Source of the DNA: Lindgomyces ingoldianus
Lineage: Eukaryota > Ascomycota > Dothideomycetes > Pleosporales > Lindgomycetaceae
Length of the DNA: 64,000 nucleotides
Direction of reading: 5' to 3'
Assembly (NCBI RefSeq): GCF_010093535.1
Contig: NW_022985223.1
Location: 186,001-250,000, forward strand
Shown: in pieces, positions 1-12,345 of the stretch
How the letters are laid out: every line of letters starts with the position of its first letter
Position numbering within the stretch: position 1 is the first letter of the stretch
Translations under genes and position numbers: made by a program
The notes under the pieces: generated by a model
Told to the model about the DNA's origin: nothing
The model's database searches: none
What the model saw: the letters and a program-made list of their open reading frames with translations, nothing else

Positions 1-1332
1 ATGAACTTGAATGGGTCCTTGAAATGGGTGTCGTCGTAGTCCGCGGCATACGCGTTCATATAAAAGGTAGTGCCTGTAGGGATAATAGCTCCGTTCCACT
101 CAATGGGCTTAATGGATACTCTAGGTAAGCATATTGGGATAACTGTCCAGAATCGCAGGATCTCTTTAACGAGCGCCGTGACATATGGCACCTTCTCTTC
201 GTGCAGGCATCTGTCCCAGGCGTCGTTATCGGGGTAGACTTTGAGAATCTCTTCGTATGCTCGGGCCTGGATGCATTGGCCCTGTTCTGAGGCCAGATAA
301 GCAATCCCCATGATCAAATTTCCGGGAACTGTGTCTAGACCAGCGGATACCATGGTGAGGCAAATGGACTTTATCTCAGCTGTGAAGTTAATTAGCAACA
401 TTTAGTAGGTTAGCAGACTAGCCCATACCTTCATTCAACTTCGCCTCTGGATCCTTGATCACATTTCCAGTGATACACGGCTTGTCTGTTCCGTTGGCAA
501 TTCGCTCCTTCAAGATCGCAAGAAGCTTGTCCATATAAATGTCTCTCCGGATTCGCATCTTATTTGCATCACTGCTCTGCTTGGGAAACAATCGCAACAA
601 GGGGATGTAGTCCTGCCAATTATTACTCGTGCTCCTAAAATTTGATACACCACGCTCGACATCGGTGATCTCTTTTAGGAGCGCATCGTCCTTGTCGCCA
701 TTAATGCGGTATCCATAGTTCAGGGTAAGTGAAGTATTGAGGGCATAGCGTTGCCAGTAAGCTCGCGGATCGAGATCGATCTCGCCACCTTTGCTGTCTT
801 GGAGTAGCTCTTTGATGCTGACGTATGATTCGAGGTCAATCAGGGGCATGTAGGATTGGACCGCGGGTCGGTTCAATGCCGTTGCTGCAGCCTTTCGGCG
901 CTGCTTGCAGCTTTCATCCCAAGGAGATGTTCCTATGGTAAACCCTTGAGAGCTGGACACAACCTTGTGAAAGGTGTGTAGCGTCGGTCTTGATATCAGG
1001 GAAGATTGGTTGGTGATCCACAGATGTCTGACAGAGTCAAAGGAATTTGCAAACACGATTCGCTGGGAATAGCATCAGCAATCTGAACCATGAGAAACTC
1101 TGAACCTGCTTACTCGGTTACCCATCCGCACTTGAAAGACTGGCCCGTACTTTTTCGCCCATCCCTGTGCAACCTTGGCATGGTTTTCGCCCAGCTCTAT
1201 TAGACTTCCAAATAGAGGCAGGCCTGGGATCTCGGGAATACCTTTGATTTTCGGCGTGTCAGTGCCGTAGAGGACTCGGTATGCTAGATAGGTGAGGACC
1301 AAGACGGCCGCAACGATGACTGGTACTGTCAT
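1..1332 (-). CDS. CYP504-family cytochrome P450 (phenylacetate hydroxylase type), 3' end outside window
   Basis: Microsomal P450 that hydroxylates phenylacetate or a hydroxyphenylacetate on the way to homogentisate. Exons run 1332-1114, 1062-429 and 379 to beyond position 1; the two introns are 51 and 49 bp. The start at 1332 gives a hydrophobic anchor (MTVPVIVAAVLVLTYLAYRV) followed by a proline-rich hinge with IPGLPLFG. An in-frame ATG at 1422 would add 30 residues and is less likely. The third exon has the I-helix motif SAGLDT and the K-helix ExxR (KEILRFW). The haem-cysteine loop lies outside the window. Whole-length similarity (MGNRRIVFANS, WDESCKQRRKAAATALNRP) is to the CYP504 family, the PhacA/PhacB enzymes of Aspergillus nidulans. 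I cannot decide between ring 2-hydroxylation (A type) and conversion to homogentisate (B type). The neighbours, FAH and HGD, support the pathway assignment. Confidence 0.9.
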
Positions 1333-2232
1333 GGCGAAGACAAAGTAAAAAAGGAGCTTGAGCTTTGAGAGAAACGCGAATGCACGGAGTAGTGATAGAA
1401 GAATAGAAGACAGGCGCTGCACTTATACTCTTGATGTTTACGTGAAGTAAGAGCTGCAAGCAGCACTTCGGCAATCCCTCAAACATTAACTCTTTCCCAG
1501 CTGGTGAGACCCTAATCCTGCCGCCTGCTCCCGTGATTCGATGAAGGACCGAGCGTGCCGACGCATGAGGAATACGGAGAGCGGGGGTGCTGTTCACAAC
1601 GGTAGACTTCCGTCGTCGAGAAACGTTGTTGTTCCTGGCTGTCAAAGGAAACAGAAGCGGGTTTATTCCGTCTTCCTCCCAACTACCTTTAGCGTTGTGG
1701 AGTAGCTTGTGGCTGGATGAGGTCGTGCCTGATTTACAGACCTTTTCGCTTTCCCTTAAATAGAATTTCTGTGAGGAGCACAGGGCTAGGGCTGCAAAAA
1801 GCGTCTTATTGGGGTTGAGAAGTTTTAAACCCTTCACAGTGTCGCACCCGAGCGAATTCCGAGCAGCTCTTGATCGAAAGTATTCGTGGATATTCGGTAT
1901 GTGGCGAACGGGCACCCTCGTAACAGCTGTCTAACTTCAAGGTCTCTGATAAGATGAGAGAGATATTTACGGTGAGCGCAACTTGCGCTTTTAATTTCCA
2001 CTCGAGCAAACCACACAAGCTCATAAAGCTATTGTTCAGATGTTACAGCTAGTCCTGAATCAAACACTGTAACCCCAAGTTCTGCGTGGTAAACCCCAGA
2101 GGCGGCATTCAATACTGATGATGCCTTTGATAGCGTAAGGTTGAACGTCTTACGTTCCTGTGATGGCTGAGTTCAATGATGACTCCGCGATATCTCTGTT
2201 ACCCCCCGCGACTGCAAAGTGGAGCAAATATC
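1333..2232. other. Intergenic region, P450 promoter and fumarylacetoacetase 3' flank
   Basis: The P450 and fumarylacetoacetase genes point the same way (minus), so these 900 bases should hold the FAH terminator and the P450 promoter. Open frames here are short or overlap P450 exon 1 out of frame and resemble nothing I know. I see no RNA gene or repeat. Confidence 0.5.
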
Positions 2233-3579
2233 CTACAACTTCAGCGCTGGCTCAATCCTACCAACGCACTCACCGAAACCAACGAGAGCTTCCTCATCAG
2301 AGCCGCAGACACCCGTGATAGTAATTTCATCGCCATCTTCAAGGAAATGTCGCACTTCACTACCAGACAATTTGATAGACGTTTTTCCATTCTCATTCTG
2401 TTCGAGCAGACTCCCTCTTTCTGATTGTTCTAGGCCGCTTATTGTACCAGACCCCAGTAGATCGCCCACGTTAAAAGGACATCCAGTGATGGAGTGGTGA
2501 GTAAGCATTTGAGGGAACGACCACAGAAGGTTTCGAGAGCTGGTCTTTGTTATCGTGGTGGAATTGCCGGTTTTTGCTACATGTAGTCAGTTAAAGGTCG
2601 ACAGAATTCTTACAAGATTCTTACTTTTCAGGCTGACCTGCAGCTGGATATCGTAAACAGTATTCTCATCCCTCTCCTGAAGATATGGCAAAACCTTTGA
2701 ATCATTCTCCAAACCCTTCGTCTTGAACGGCTCCAAAGCATCAGCAAGAACAACCCAAGCACTAATTGTGGTGCCAAAGTTCTTCGCATTAAAAGGGCCC
2801 AGAGGCACATATTCCCAAGCTTGTATATCTCGCGCCGACCAGTCATTCATCAACACCACTCCAAACAAGCTCTCCTCTGCTTCACTGATTGGCACCGGCT
2901 CGCCCATGCTGTTCGGCTTGCAGACAAACGCCCCTAGTTCTAGCTCGATGTCTAATTTCTGACAAGCAGATAATGTGGGGACTTTCTTCTCAGCCAAGGG
3001 GTTCGAGAGGATCTGGCCGTTGGGCCTCCGGATTGGTGTCCCTGAGACAACCACTGATGATGCTCGGCCGTGGTAGCCGACGGGGAGGTGTTTGTAGTTG
3101 GGCTGAAGTGCGTTTGATGGCCCTCTAAATAGAACGCCAACATTATAGGCGTGGTTTAGGCCGGCGTAGAAGTCTGTGTAGTCGCCGATCTTGAACGGTA
3201 GGTGTGTTTTGACATCTTTCAAGGGAATCAAGGCTTGTCTCCGGAGAGTAGAATTTGTCTTGAGGACATCTGGATAAGGAGTATCCTCGGCAAGGACGCT
3301 TTGAAGGTACTTGCGAACAATGGAATGTACAGGCCGGCCGAGTACAGCGAACGCGTTCAACGAAGGCTGCGAGAAGACATCTTGGTGGGGTTGGATGGTG
3401 GAAAGCGCAGAGAAGCCATTATTCGCGGCGAAGACCTCCAGGTCCAAGGCATGATCCCCAATGGCGACAGCAACTCGAGGCGTTTTAGAAGACTCTGTGG
3501 ATATGATTCCGAAGGGGATATTGGCGAGCGAGAAGTGTGAACCTCGGGGAATGATGAACCAAGACCGAAGAGGTGACAT
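2233..3579 (-). CDS. fahA: Fumarylacetoacetase
   Basis: Last enzyme of tyrosine/phenylacetate breakdown, splitting fumarylacetoacetate into fumarate and acetoacetate. Two exons (3579-2625 and 2576-2233) with a 47-bp intron encode 432 residues, close to the usual length of about 420-430. The start at 3579 (MSPLRSWFII) is preferred over 3615 because it matches the family N-terminus. The metal and catalytic site segments are present: YTDFYAGLNHAYNVG (Asp and His), LDIELELGAF (paired Glu) and MNDWSARDIQAWEYVPLGPF (Asp). The C-terminal exon carries the conserved TITKTSSRNLLWSFPQML and HHSITGCPFNVGDLLGSGTI region. It is divergent from homogentisate dioxygenase, with about 520 bp between the two starts, so a shared bidirectional promoter is likely. 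The gene symbol follows A. nidulans. Confidence 0.97.
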
Positions 3580-4099
3580 TGTCTCAGGAGGTGGCGTGAG
3601 AGATCCAAAAATCACATATGGCGCTCATTCAGGGAGGTTTGAACAAGCTGAAAAAGATGGTATGCTCATACATACCTGTCTTTCCCAAGTTGATGACGGT
3701 TGTCGACGGGGATGGGTTGAACGCGGAGATCTGGGGTAGCGGAACCGTTCCGCCCCCTCCCGCTCCTATCCCGCTCCCCACTCGACAGATCTAACATCAC
3801 GTGTGTCTCAAATATCCCGCACTAACTACATCCAGCCAGCTCCCCTTCTCCTCACCTCTTTCGCACAACCGATCTGGAAGCCGCTCCTTACCGACACACC
3901 GATACACCCGCCAGCATGTCGTCTGCGCAGACGGCCTATGATGACCCTCACACCCCTCTCCATCCCAAGAAGTCCGTCGGAGCTCTATTTAAGAAACTCG
4001 TCGTCCGAGAGAAGAAGCCAAAGCTATCCAAAAGCATAATCCCATTGACGCAGAGGAATCTTGAGGAATTTGGCAATCCAGACTATACAGACATCCACG
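3580..4099. promoter_or_regulatory. Divergent promoter between fahA and hmgA, with a long upstream ORF
   Basis: These 520 bases separate the divergent fumarylacetoacetase and homogentisate dioxygenase starts and should hold control sites for both. On the plus strand an 84-codon frame begins at 3916 and ends at 4170, overlapping the hmgA start at 4100 in another frame. If the mRNA starts before 3916, this frame would be read first by scanning ribosomes. I could not identify a binding site with confidence. Confidence 0.55.
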
Positions 4100-5563
4100 A
4101 TGCCTTCCTCCCAGTTCGCCCAGTGCAAAGAAAAGTATCGATATCTGAATGGCTTCAACTCTTACCATGAGTACGTGCCTTGTTTTCATTCTAGTGGTTG
4201 AGTGAGGGACTTAAATCGAGACAGATCTGAAGCAATTGAAGGAGCCCTGCCCATCGGAGCGAACTCCCCACAGAACCCTCCTTACGGCCTCTATGCTGAA
4301 AAGCTCTCTGGAACAGCATTTACAGCCCCTCGTCACGAAAACCAACAGACCTGGCTCTATCGAATCTTGCCCTCATGCGGCCACAGCAACTTCGAGCCTC
4401 GAGAATCGTCGACCTACAATACCAACCCAGAGAACAAACCGTACGAAAAGATCCACCATATACCCAACCAACTACGATGGGACCCCTTCGATCTTGATGA
4501 AACAGTCGACTGGGTCCACTCGCTCCACCTTGTCGCCGGCGCTGGGGACCCAACAATGAAAACAGGCATCGGCATCTACATCTTCGCAGCGGGCAAAGAC
4601 ATGGACGCCCACGAAGCCTTCTATTCGGCCGATGGTGACTTCCTTATCGTGCCCCAACACGGCGTTCTCGACATCCAAACCGAAATGGGCCACCTCCTCG
4701 TGCGCCCCAACGAAATATGCGTAATTCCGCGCGGCATAAAATACCGCGTTACTCTCCCCCAAGGTCCCGTTCGAGGCTATATCCTCGAGCTTTACCAAGG
4801 CCACTTCACGCTCCCCGAACTTGGTCCCATCGGCTCTAACTGCCTAGCCAACGCGCGGGACTTCCAAGCGCCCGTCGCTTCTTTTGAAGAAGACACAACT
4901 AGCACCTGGCACATCCTGTGCAAATTCGCGGGTCATCTTTTCAGCGCCGCGCAAACTCACACACCCTTCGACGTTGTATCCTGGCACGGCCTCTACTACC
5001 CCTACAAATATGACCTCGGACGCTTCAACACCATCGGCAGCGTCTCCTTCGACCACCCTGACCCCTCTATCTACACGGTCCTAACCGCGCAATCTGACCA
5101 CCCGGGAACCGCCATCGCCGACTTCGTAATTTTCCCGCCACGCTGGCTCGTCGCAGAAGACACCTTTCGCCCACCCTGGTACCACCGCAACACAATGTCC
5201 GAATTCATGGGTCTCATCCACGGCCAGTACGACGCCAAAACGGGCGGGGGCTTTCAACCTGCGGGTGCATCGCTGCACAACGTCATGGCCGGTCACGGAC
5301 CCGACGCGACCACGCACGAGAAAGCGTCGAATGTGGAGCTGCGGCCGAGTAAAGTCGGCGAGGGCAGCATGGCATTTATGTTTGAGAGTTGTTTGATGGT
5401 TGGGGTTACGGAGTGGGGGCTGGAGAAGTGTAAGAAGGTGCAGAAGGATTATAATGCTGAGAGTTGGGAGCCGCTGAAACCACACTTTAAGAGGCCCGAG
5501 GGACGAGAGGATGTTGGGAATGGGGTGAAGGGTGCGGAGGGGAAAGAGGGGGATAAGAACTAG
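4100..5563 (+). CDS. hmgA: Homogentisate 1,2-dioxygenase
   Basis: Non-haem iron dioxygenase that opens the ring of homogentisate to maleylacetoacetate. Two exons (4100-4170 and 4225-5563) encode 469 residues. The start at 4100 gives [19 protein letters not shown], then NSYHE, joined across a 54-bp intron to SEAIEGALP; this is the normal N-terminus of the family. Iron ligands are His344 and Glu350 ([13 protein letters not shown]) and His381 (MAGHGPD), spaced as in the human enzyme. The substrate region with [20 protein letters not shown] is intact. The C-terminus has a charged low-complexity tail ([20 protein letters not shown]) beyond the conserved core. It is divergently paired with fahA, with the CYP504 gene next on that side. 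Confidence 0.97.
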
Positions 5564-6035
5564 GTGCGCATTGAACGTCGTAATCTTTATATTTGATGCC
5601 TGGTGTTGTATGGAGTGTTTGTGGTTACGAGGGCGTGGGATTCTACCTGGCTCGCTCACTGGTAATGAAATGAGATGGAAATATGGATTCAACAATACTT
5701 TGAGGATTGTAATCTCCGCTACTAGTGAATTGTAATTCCTCGACACAGTCAGCCAAATATCATTTTCTTCCATTCTACAACAGTATCCCATGGCATCTTC
5801 CAGCTTTCAAAGATCCCCAAGTATATGGAAGAAAAGCTGTGCCTCATGAAAGTAAACACCAGCCAGTCTGAATAAAGCAAAACTCCAGGCTATGCTTGAA
5901 TACCCAATCTACGCCTAGTTTTTAGAAAGCCTACGTCCTTTCTTTTCAAAGGACGCTGTAAAGAAGCTCATTCCGTACCAATTGATGTTCCTCGAAAGAA
6001 GGTAAGGAGAGGAGAAAGTACTGCTCAAATCCTGT
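5564..6035. other. Convergent intergenic region (hmgA and LEO1 3' ends)
   Basis: The two flanking genes converge here, so the stretch should hold two 3' UTRs and terminators. No coding sequence, repeat or RNA gene is apparent. Confidence 0.5.
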
Positions 6036-7524
6036 TTACTCATCCTCATCATCGTCAACGACTCTCCTTCTCTTCGCCCTCACATTCGTCACCACATCCT
6101 CATCATCATAACCACCGCCCCGATTCCTCTTGGGACTCTGCGTCTCGCGTTCCCCGCGCGGAGTATCTATAATCCCGTCATCGTCATCGTCATCATCCTC
6201 CACAATCTCCGGCTCCTCGTCGCTAGCAGCAATGAAATCGTCCTCTTCGTCGTATTCATCTTCTCTCGTCCGACCACGAATATCGTAGTCTTCATCATCA
6301 CTCCAGTCACGGCGCAACCCAGTCTTCGGCCTCTGTTTCCTGGCGCCTTTACGGCCGTCTTCTTCGAGTCCGCCGATGGAGAGTCCATAGCCCGCAGATC
6401 GGCTGCCGGTTCGACCGAGTGCCCTGCCGGCTTTCTCGCGTTCCCGGAGCTCGTGCTTTTCCTTTGCACGCAGTTGTCGCTGCTTCTCTTTGTACATGGC
6501 CTCCTCCTTCGCACGCAGCAGTTCTGGGTCCTCGGTGACTTTGATTAGAGAGATCGCGTTGTCGGCCTCGTCTCGGCCTCGACTCGCTGCCGCCGCGAGT
6601 GCACTTTGGAGCTGTTCGAGGGCGCCGTCTGCGGAGGCGTCGGTGGGCACAACGGACAGGCCGGTTGTGATTTTGTTCGTGATGCGCATGACGTTTGCTT
6701 CTTCGTAGGGCGCGGCGAGGTAGGTGTAGCTCTCTTTGCTCCCGGCCTTTGTCGGCTGGGAGACCATAGTCGGGGTGGGTTTCTTGGGGTTGATTTGCGG
6801 AGGAGCGAGTGGGTTTGCGTTGATGTTGTAATGCTCAGAAGGCTCGGTAGCGAGTTGGATGGTGAGCGAGCCGTCGGACCAGCGTAGGATGCGGGCGTTG
6901 GATTGGAGTTGGTCGGGGTTGGAGGGTGAGCGACGCCAGCGGATTGTCGTCATGGCGGTTTTGTAGGCGGAGAAGTGCTCAGATGGCGCGCCTTTGGAGT
7001 GGTGGTCGGTCGTGGGAGGTTGGAAATTCTTCGGGTTCCAGGCTGTGGGCTCAATGGCCAGGAAGCGCGGGATCCTCATAAGGTAGAGTTCGCCGTCGCT
7101 GGGTTCGGGCACACAGTGCCGCGCAATGTCGGCGTCCATGAAATTGAATGTCTGCTGCTCTTCCTCGATGTCTTGGGCGCCGCTGTCGCCATGGGCGCGG
7201 TCTGCTCGGCCTTCATCGTCACCTGAATCAAGGTCTTCGTCGTCCAGCTTGCGCATCCTGCTGAAATCGCGTTAGCCATGCTTCCAAGATCCGTCTTTGA
7301 AGAACCCACCTTGGCTGCTCGTCCTCGTCCTCGTCGGCGCCGTCGCCAAAGAGATCATCCTCCTCTTCATCCTCCAGGCCGTTCTCTTCTACGGTGTCCC
7401 GGGGAGTGCCATCCTCATCGCTGTCGATTGGACCAACCTTGCCAGTGATTTCTTCGTCATCGGACAGGTCGTCCGGCAGGCGGGGCGCTGAGGACGACGC
7501 ATCGACAGCTACGGCAGAAGCCAT
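6036..7524 (-). CDS. LEO1: Paf1 complex subunit Leo1
   Basis: Component of the RNA polymerase II-associated Paf1 complex, acting in elongation and in transcription-coupled histone modification. Exons 7524-7310 and 7260-6036, with a 49-bp intron, encode 479 residues. The acidic N-terminus (LSDDEEITG, EDEEEDDLFGDGADEDEDE) is typical. The conserved Leo1 core follows, with ELYLMRIPRFLAIEP near residue 130, NPKNFQPP, IRWRRSP, NARILRWSDGSLTIQLATEP and SYTYLAAPYEE. After it come a charged helical region rich in KEKQRQLRAKEK and an acidic/basic tail ending in RAKRRRVVDDDEDE with a nuclear-localisation-like cluster. The start at 7524 (MASAVAVDASSS) is chosen because the longer frame upstream only translates a GGT/ACC microsatellite. 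Confidence 0.95.
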
Positions 7525-7551
7525 GGTGGTGGTGGTGGTGGTGGTGGTGGT
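7525..7551. repeat. (GGT)9 microsatellite just upstream of LEO1
   Basis: Nine perfect GGT units on the plus strand (ACC on the LEO1 strand) abut the LEO1 start codon, so the repeat lies in its 5' UTR. Length changes here could alter the leader without touching the protein. Confidence 0.95.
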
Positions 7552-7961
7552 TGAACAGCCTTTCTGGAGGCGCAATCGATGATTTTCCAATCGCAGCGTG
7601 GGGGGAAATTAAGTCCGCGATTGCAGAAGGAGCGGTGCACAAACGGAGCAAGAGCGTTGTGGAAGTGAAAGAAGCAGCGTGTCGAGCTTTCCATCCGTCA
7701 ATAAGTTCAAAGGCACCACGACGCCGCGCGCCGCCCGATCTGGCCTAGCGCTGCAGCCCGCGGATTTGGCTGAGGAAAGCCCCTTCGCCCCTGCTCCATC
7801 CCGCCCAAAAAAGCTCCCTGGGCTCGAGGCGTATCACGACCCACGCACGCCTCTTCTCCTCTCTTCCAGTTCACTGTCGACCGCTATCCCCGTCAAGTGT
7901 CGTTCCCCGCTGCAATTCATTCACCGACACAGCATACCTAGGTAGATCCACTGCAGGGGTC
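7552..7961. promoter_or_regulatory. Divergent promoter region between LEO1 and the Mob gene
   Basis: About 410 bases between divergent housekeeping genes. It includes pyrimidine-rich stretches before the Mob start (around 7855-7930), which are common in constitutive fungal promoters. No specific site is called. Confidence 0.5.
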
Positions 7962-9428
7962 ATGGCGTCCTTCTTCTCCAGCGTGTAGGTGCTTTCTTGG
8001 CGAGCTTCCCCCCCTCCCCATTCTGTCCCTCGTTGAACCCAGCGTTATGCGCTGCGTGCCCGTCTTCCAACCCCCTCAACGCTGTTTCAAGGGCCAGGTC
8101 GCATCGTGTTTCACATCTCGTGTCTTTTATTCCCTGTCACTGTCACCAAGTCATCTGCAGCCTTAATCTCATCTATCGTCCATCCTGTTGTCTTGATCCT
8201 TTCCTCCTAACTTGTCCATATCAGACGCCAAGGATTCGCGGGTCGTTCCAACAGGAGCAACCAGCAGGGCAAAGGTAACGGTCAAGGCACGCCGTCTCCA
8301 ACTGCGCCCTATTCTCCGTCTCCAACATCTTCCCAGCCACCCAGTGTCCCTCCTATGCCGCATTCTCCTGCCCTGTCGTCGGCCATGTCATTCGATAGCC
8401 AGGGCGTCTCTGAAGGTTCCTTGCCTTCTGGCTCGCGGAGACCGCCTTTCTTCTTCCGAGAGGAGTACGCTGGTCTCATTGTTAAAGGTAACTTTATGAC
8501 GTTGGCTGCGAAGCCGAAACTAGTTGAAGATGGTGAATGGCTTGCGCATCAAGGTACGATATCACTTGTCCCTTTTGGGATCATCTGTGCTGAAGCATGT
8601 GACTAGTGGTCGAACAATATCGCTTGCTTGAGCAAATGATCGACATTATCAAGGTGCCGGATGAGAAGACTCTAAAGCCGATTTGCAACCACGAAGTTTG
8701 TCCTACCATGTCGGCCAGTGGGTAGGTCGTCTCAATTATGTTCCCCCAGACAAGATCTCCCCCATCCCTCACTACCGGCATCTAACCCAAAAAGTCAATC
8801 GCATTCTTTCAACACTTACTTACACATATCCAGTCACACCTACACCTGGCTCGACAACAAAAAGAACCCCATCAAAATCCCCGCCATCCAATATATCAAC
8901 CTCGTGCAAAAATGGATCGTCGGCAAAATCAACGACCCCTCCATCTTCCCAACAGACACTACCTCACCCACCTTCTCCGCCGCCACGTATCCGTCAGGCT
9001 CCCTAACCCCAATGTCAACGCCGCAGCCCCTTGGCCCAACCAACCTCAACGCTCCGCTCTCCCAACTCTCCGGCCGCGAATGGCTGGGCAAGCCCTCCGG
9101 ATTCCCTGAACACTTCGAATCCGACATCAAAAGCATCTACCGTCAGATGATGCGGTGCTACGCGCACATCTACCACGGCCACTGGCTCGAGCCCTTCTGG
9201 AATATCAATGCGTACAAGGAGCTCAACACGTGCTTCATCCATTTTATCAATGTCGGGAAATTGTTCGGGTTGTTGGGCGACAAAGAAGTCGAGCCCATGC
9301 AGCCGTTGATCGATGTCTGGCTTGCGAAAGGACTGTTGCCGCCTTCACCACAGCAGCAGCAACAGCAACAGCAGCAGAAGGAAAATACGGGGCAGCAGCC
9401 CGCTGGTCAGGCTGCGCCTGGCTCTTGA
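7962..9428 (+). CDS. Mob1/phocein family kinase activator, probably Mob2-like
   Basis: Activator subunit of an NDR/LATS-type kinase, acting in polarity and cell division. Four exons (7962-7984, 8225-8553, 8607-8721, 8834-9428) encode 353 residues; the first intron is long (240 bp). After a Ser/Pro-rich N-terminus the Mob fold starts at FFFREEYAGLIVKGNFMTLAA. The zinc ligands are visible: CNHEVC (two Cys, five apart) and HIYHGH (two His, five apart). Next come FWNINAYKELNTCFIHFINVG and a C-terminal extension with a glutamine run (codons at about 9350-9380). The VKGNFMTLAAKPK segment and the long insert between IFPTD and SQLSGREWLG fit the fungal Mob2 type better than Mob1, but this is judged by eye. 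In Neurospora the Mob2 proteins partner the COT-1 kinase. Confidence 0.88.
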
Positions 9429-9881
9429 AATCATTGAATATGAAATATGAAGGGGGTGCCTGGATTAGGTTAAGCGTATCACACACACAGCACTATTGCC
9501 TACCGCCTCACTGGTGGGAATCATTTTTTTGCATCTAATTTTATCTTATATTGATTGAGTAGGGCGTTTGGCAGGTCATAGGATGAGTTGTATGAGGCTA
9601 GATCGATATGATGAAAGACATCTCTATGGATAGAGATAGAGACAGAGAGAGAAAATAGGAACGGTGGATTCTACAGTTATGTCAGTTTGTGCATTGTGTT
9701 GTGCTGGCGTTCGTACCTCCGTCGTGGATAAAGGTTGGAATTGGACATATGAACACTAGATACCGTCCAGAAGACGAAGGCTGCATAAAACTGGATCTAG
9801 TCTATAACAACTACATCTGCAAATAACCAGATAACTAGATGGAATAGATAATCAAACACGCACGAACTTTTACTCAGACAG

Positions 9882-9900
9882 GCATGCATGCATGCATGCA
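9882..9900. repeat. (GCAT)n microsatellite
   Basis: Nearly five tandem units of the palindromic tetranucleotide GCAT/ATGC, located between convergent genes. Confidence 0.9.
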
Positions 9901-10197
9901 GACAGGCAAGCAATCTAGAGTGCAAAAAAAGAGGAGGCTCAAATTGTGATAGAGTAGGTAGCACATACGTTAAAAAAGAAGTTGTTGTGATAACCATCAA
10001 AGACGTTGTTTCCGTTAAAAAAAGGGGGTCCATCATCATCACTACTACCACCAGCACAGGCAGACGGACAGAGAGACAGATAGACATTTGCTTTGAGCGG
10101 GCAGTAAGCGACCCGTGCCAGACACAAACTCCAAAGTGTAGAAAAGGAAAAAGTGTCCCACCCGCTCCATCCCTACTGCCATCTGCATTTAAAAAAA

Positions 10198-10256
10198 CAC
10201 ACACACACGCACGCACGCACACATACCACACACATACGCACACAGCACGCACGCAC
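10198..10256. repeat. CA/CGCA microsatellite
   Basis: About 60 bases of CACA and CGCA units with a few interruptions, in the 3' flank of ARF1. Alternating purine-pyrimidine sequence of this kind can adopt Z-form DNA. Confidence 0.9.
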
Positions 10257-10380
10257 CGTTGTAGATAGTCCCGTGTATTAAACGGTGGAGAGGAGGTTGG
10301 AAGGAGGGTTTGATCGATCTGGGTTTTGGCTTGGCTTGACTTAACTTAGACGATAGATGTGGGCAGCGAGTCAACCGCAT

Positions 10381-12345
<1,965 letters not shown>

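Larger units (their letters stand above)
9429..10380. other. Convergent 3' flank of Mob and ARF genes, rich in microsatellites
   Basis: No gene is supported. The stretch holds several simple repeats: a GATA/GACA/GAGA tract near 9628-9655, a GCAT run (9882-9900) and a CA/CG-rich run (10198-10256). Long open frames here are translations of those repeats. Confidence 0.6.

Noticed and set aside
1259..1915. 218-codon minus-strand ORF upstream of the P450
   Set aside because: Overlaps P450 exon 1 out of frame and has no recognisable domain.
5081..5791. 236-codon minus-strand ORF opposite homogentisate dioxygenase
   Set aside because: Antisense shadow of a well-supported coding exon; no family resemblance.
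9797..10252. 151-codon minus-strand ORF with a VCVCVW-like start and LACLHACMHACL
   Set aside because: It is a translation of the CA/CG and GCAT microsatellites.
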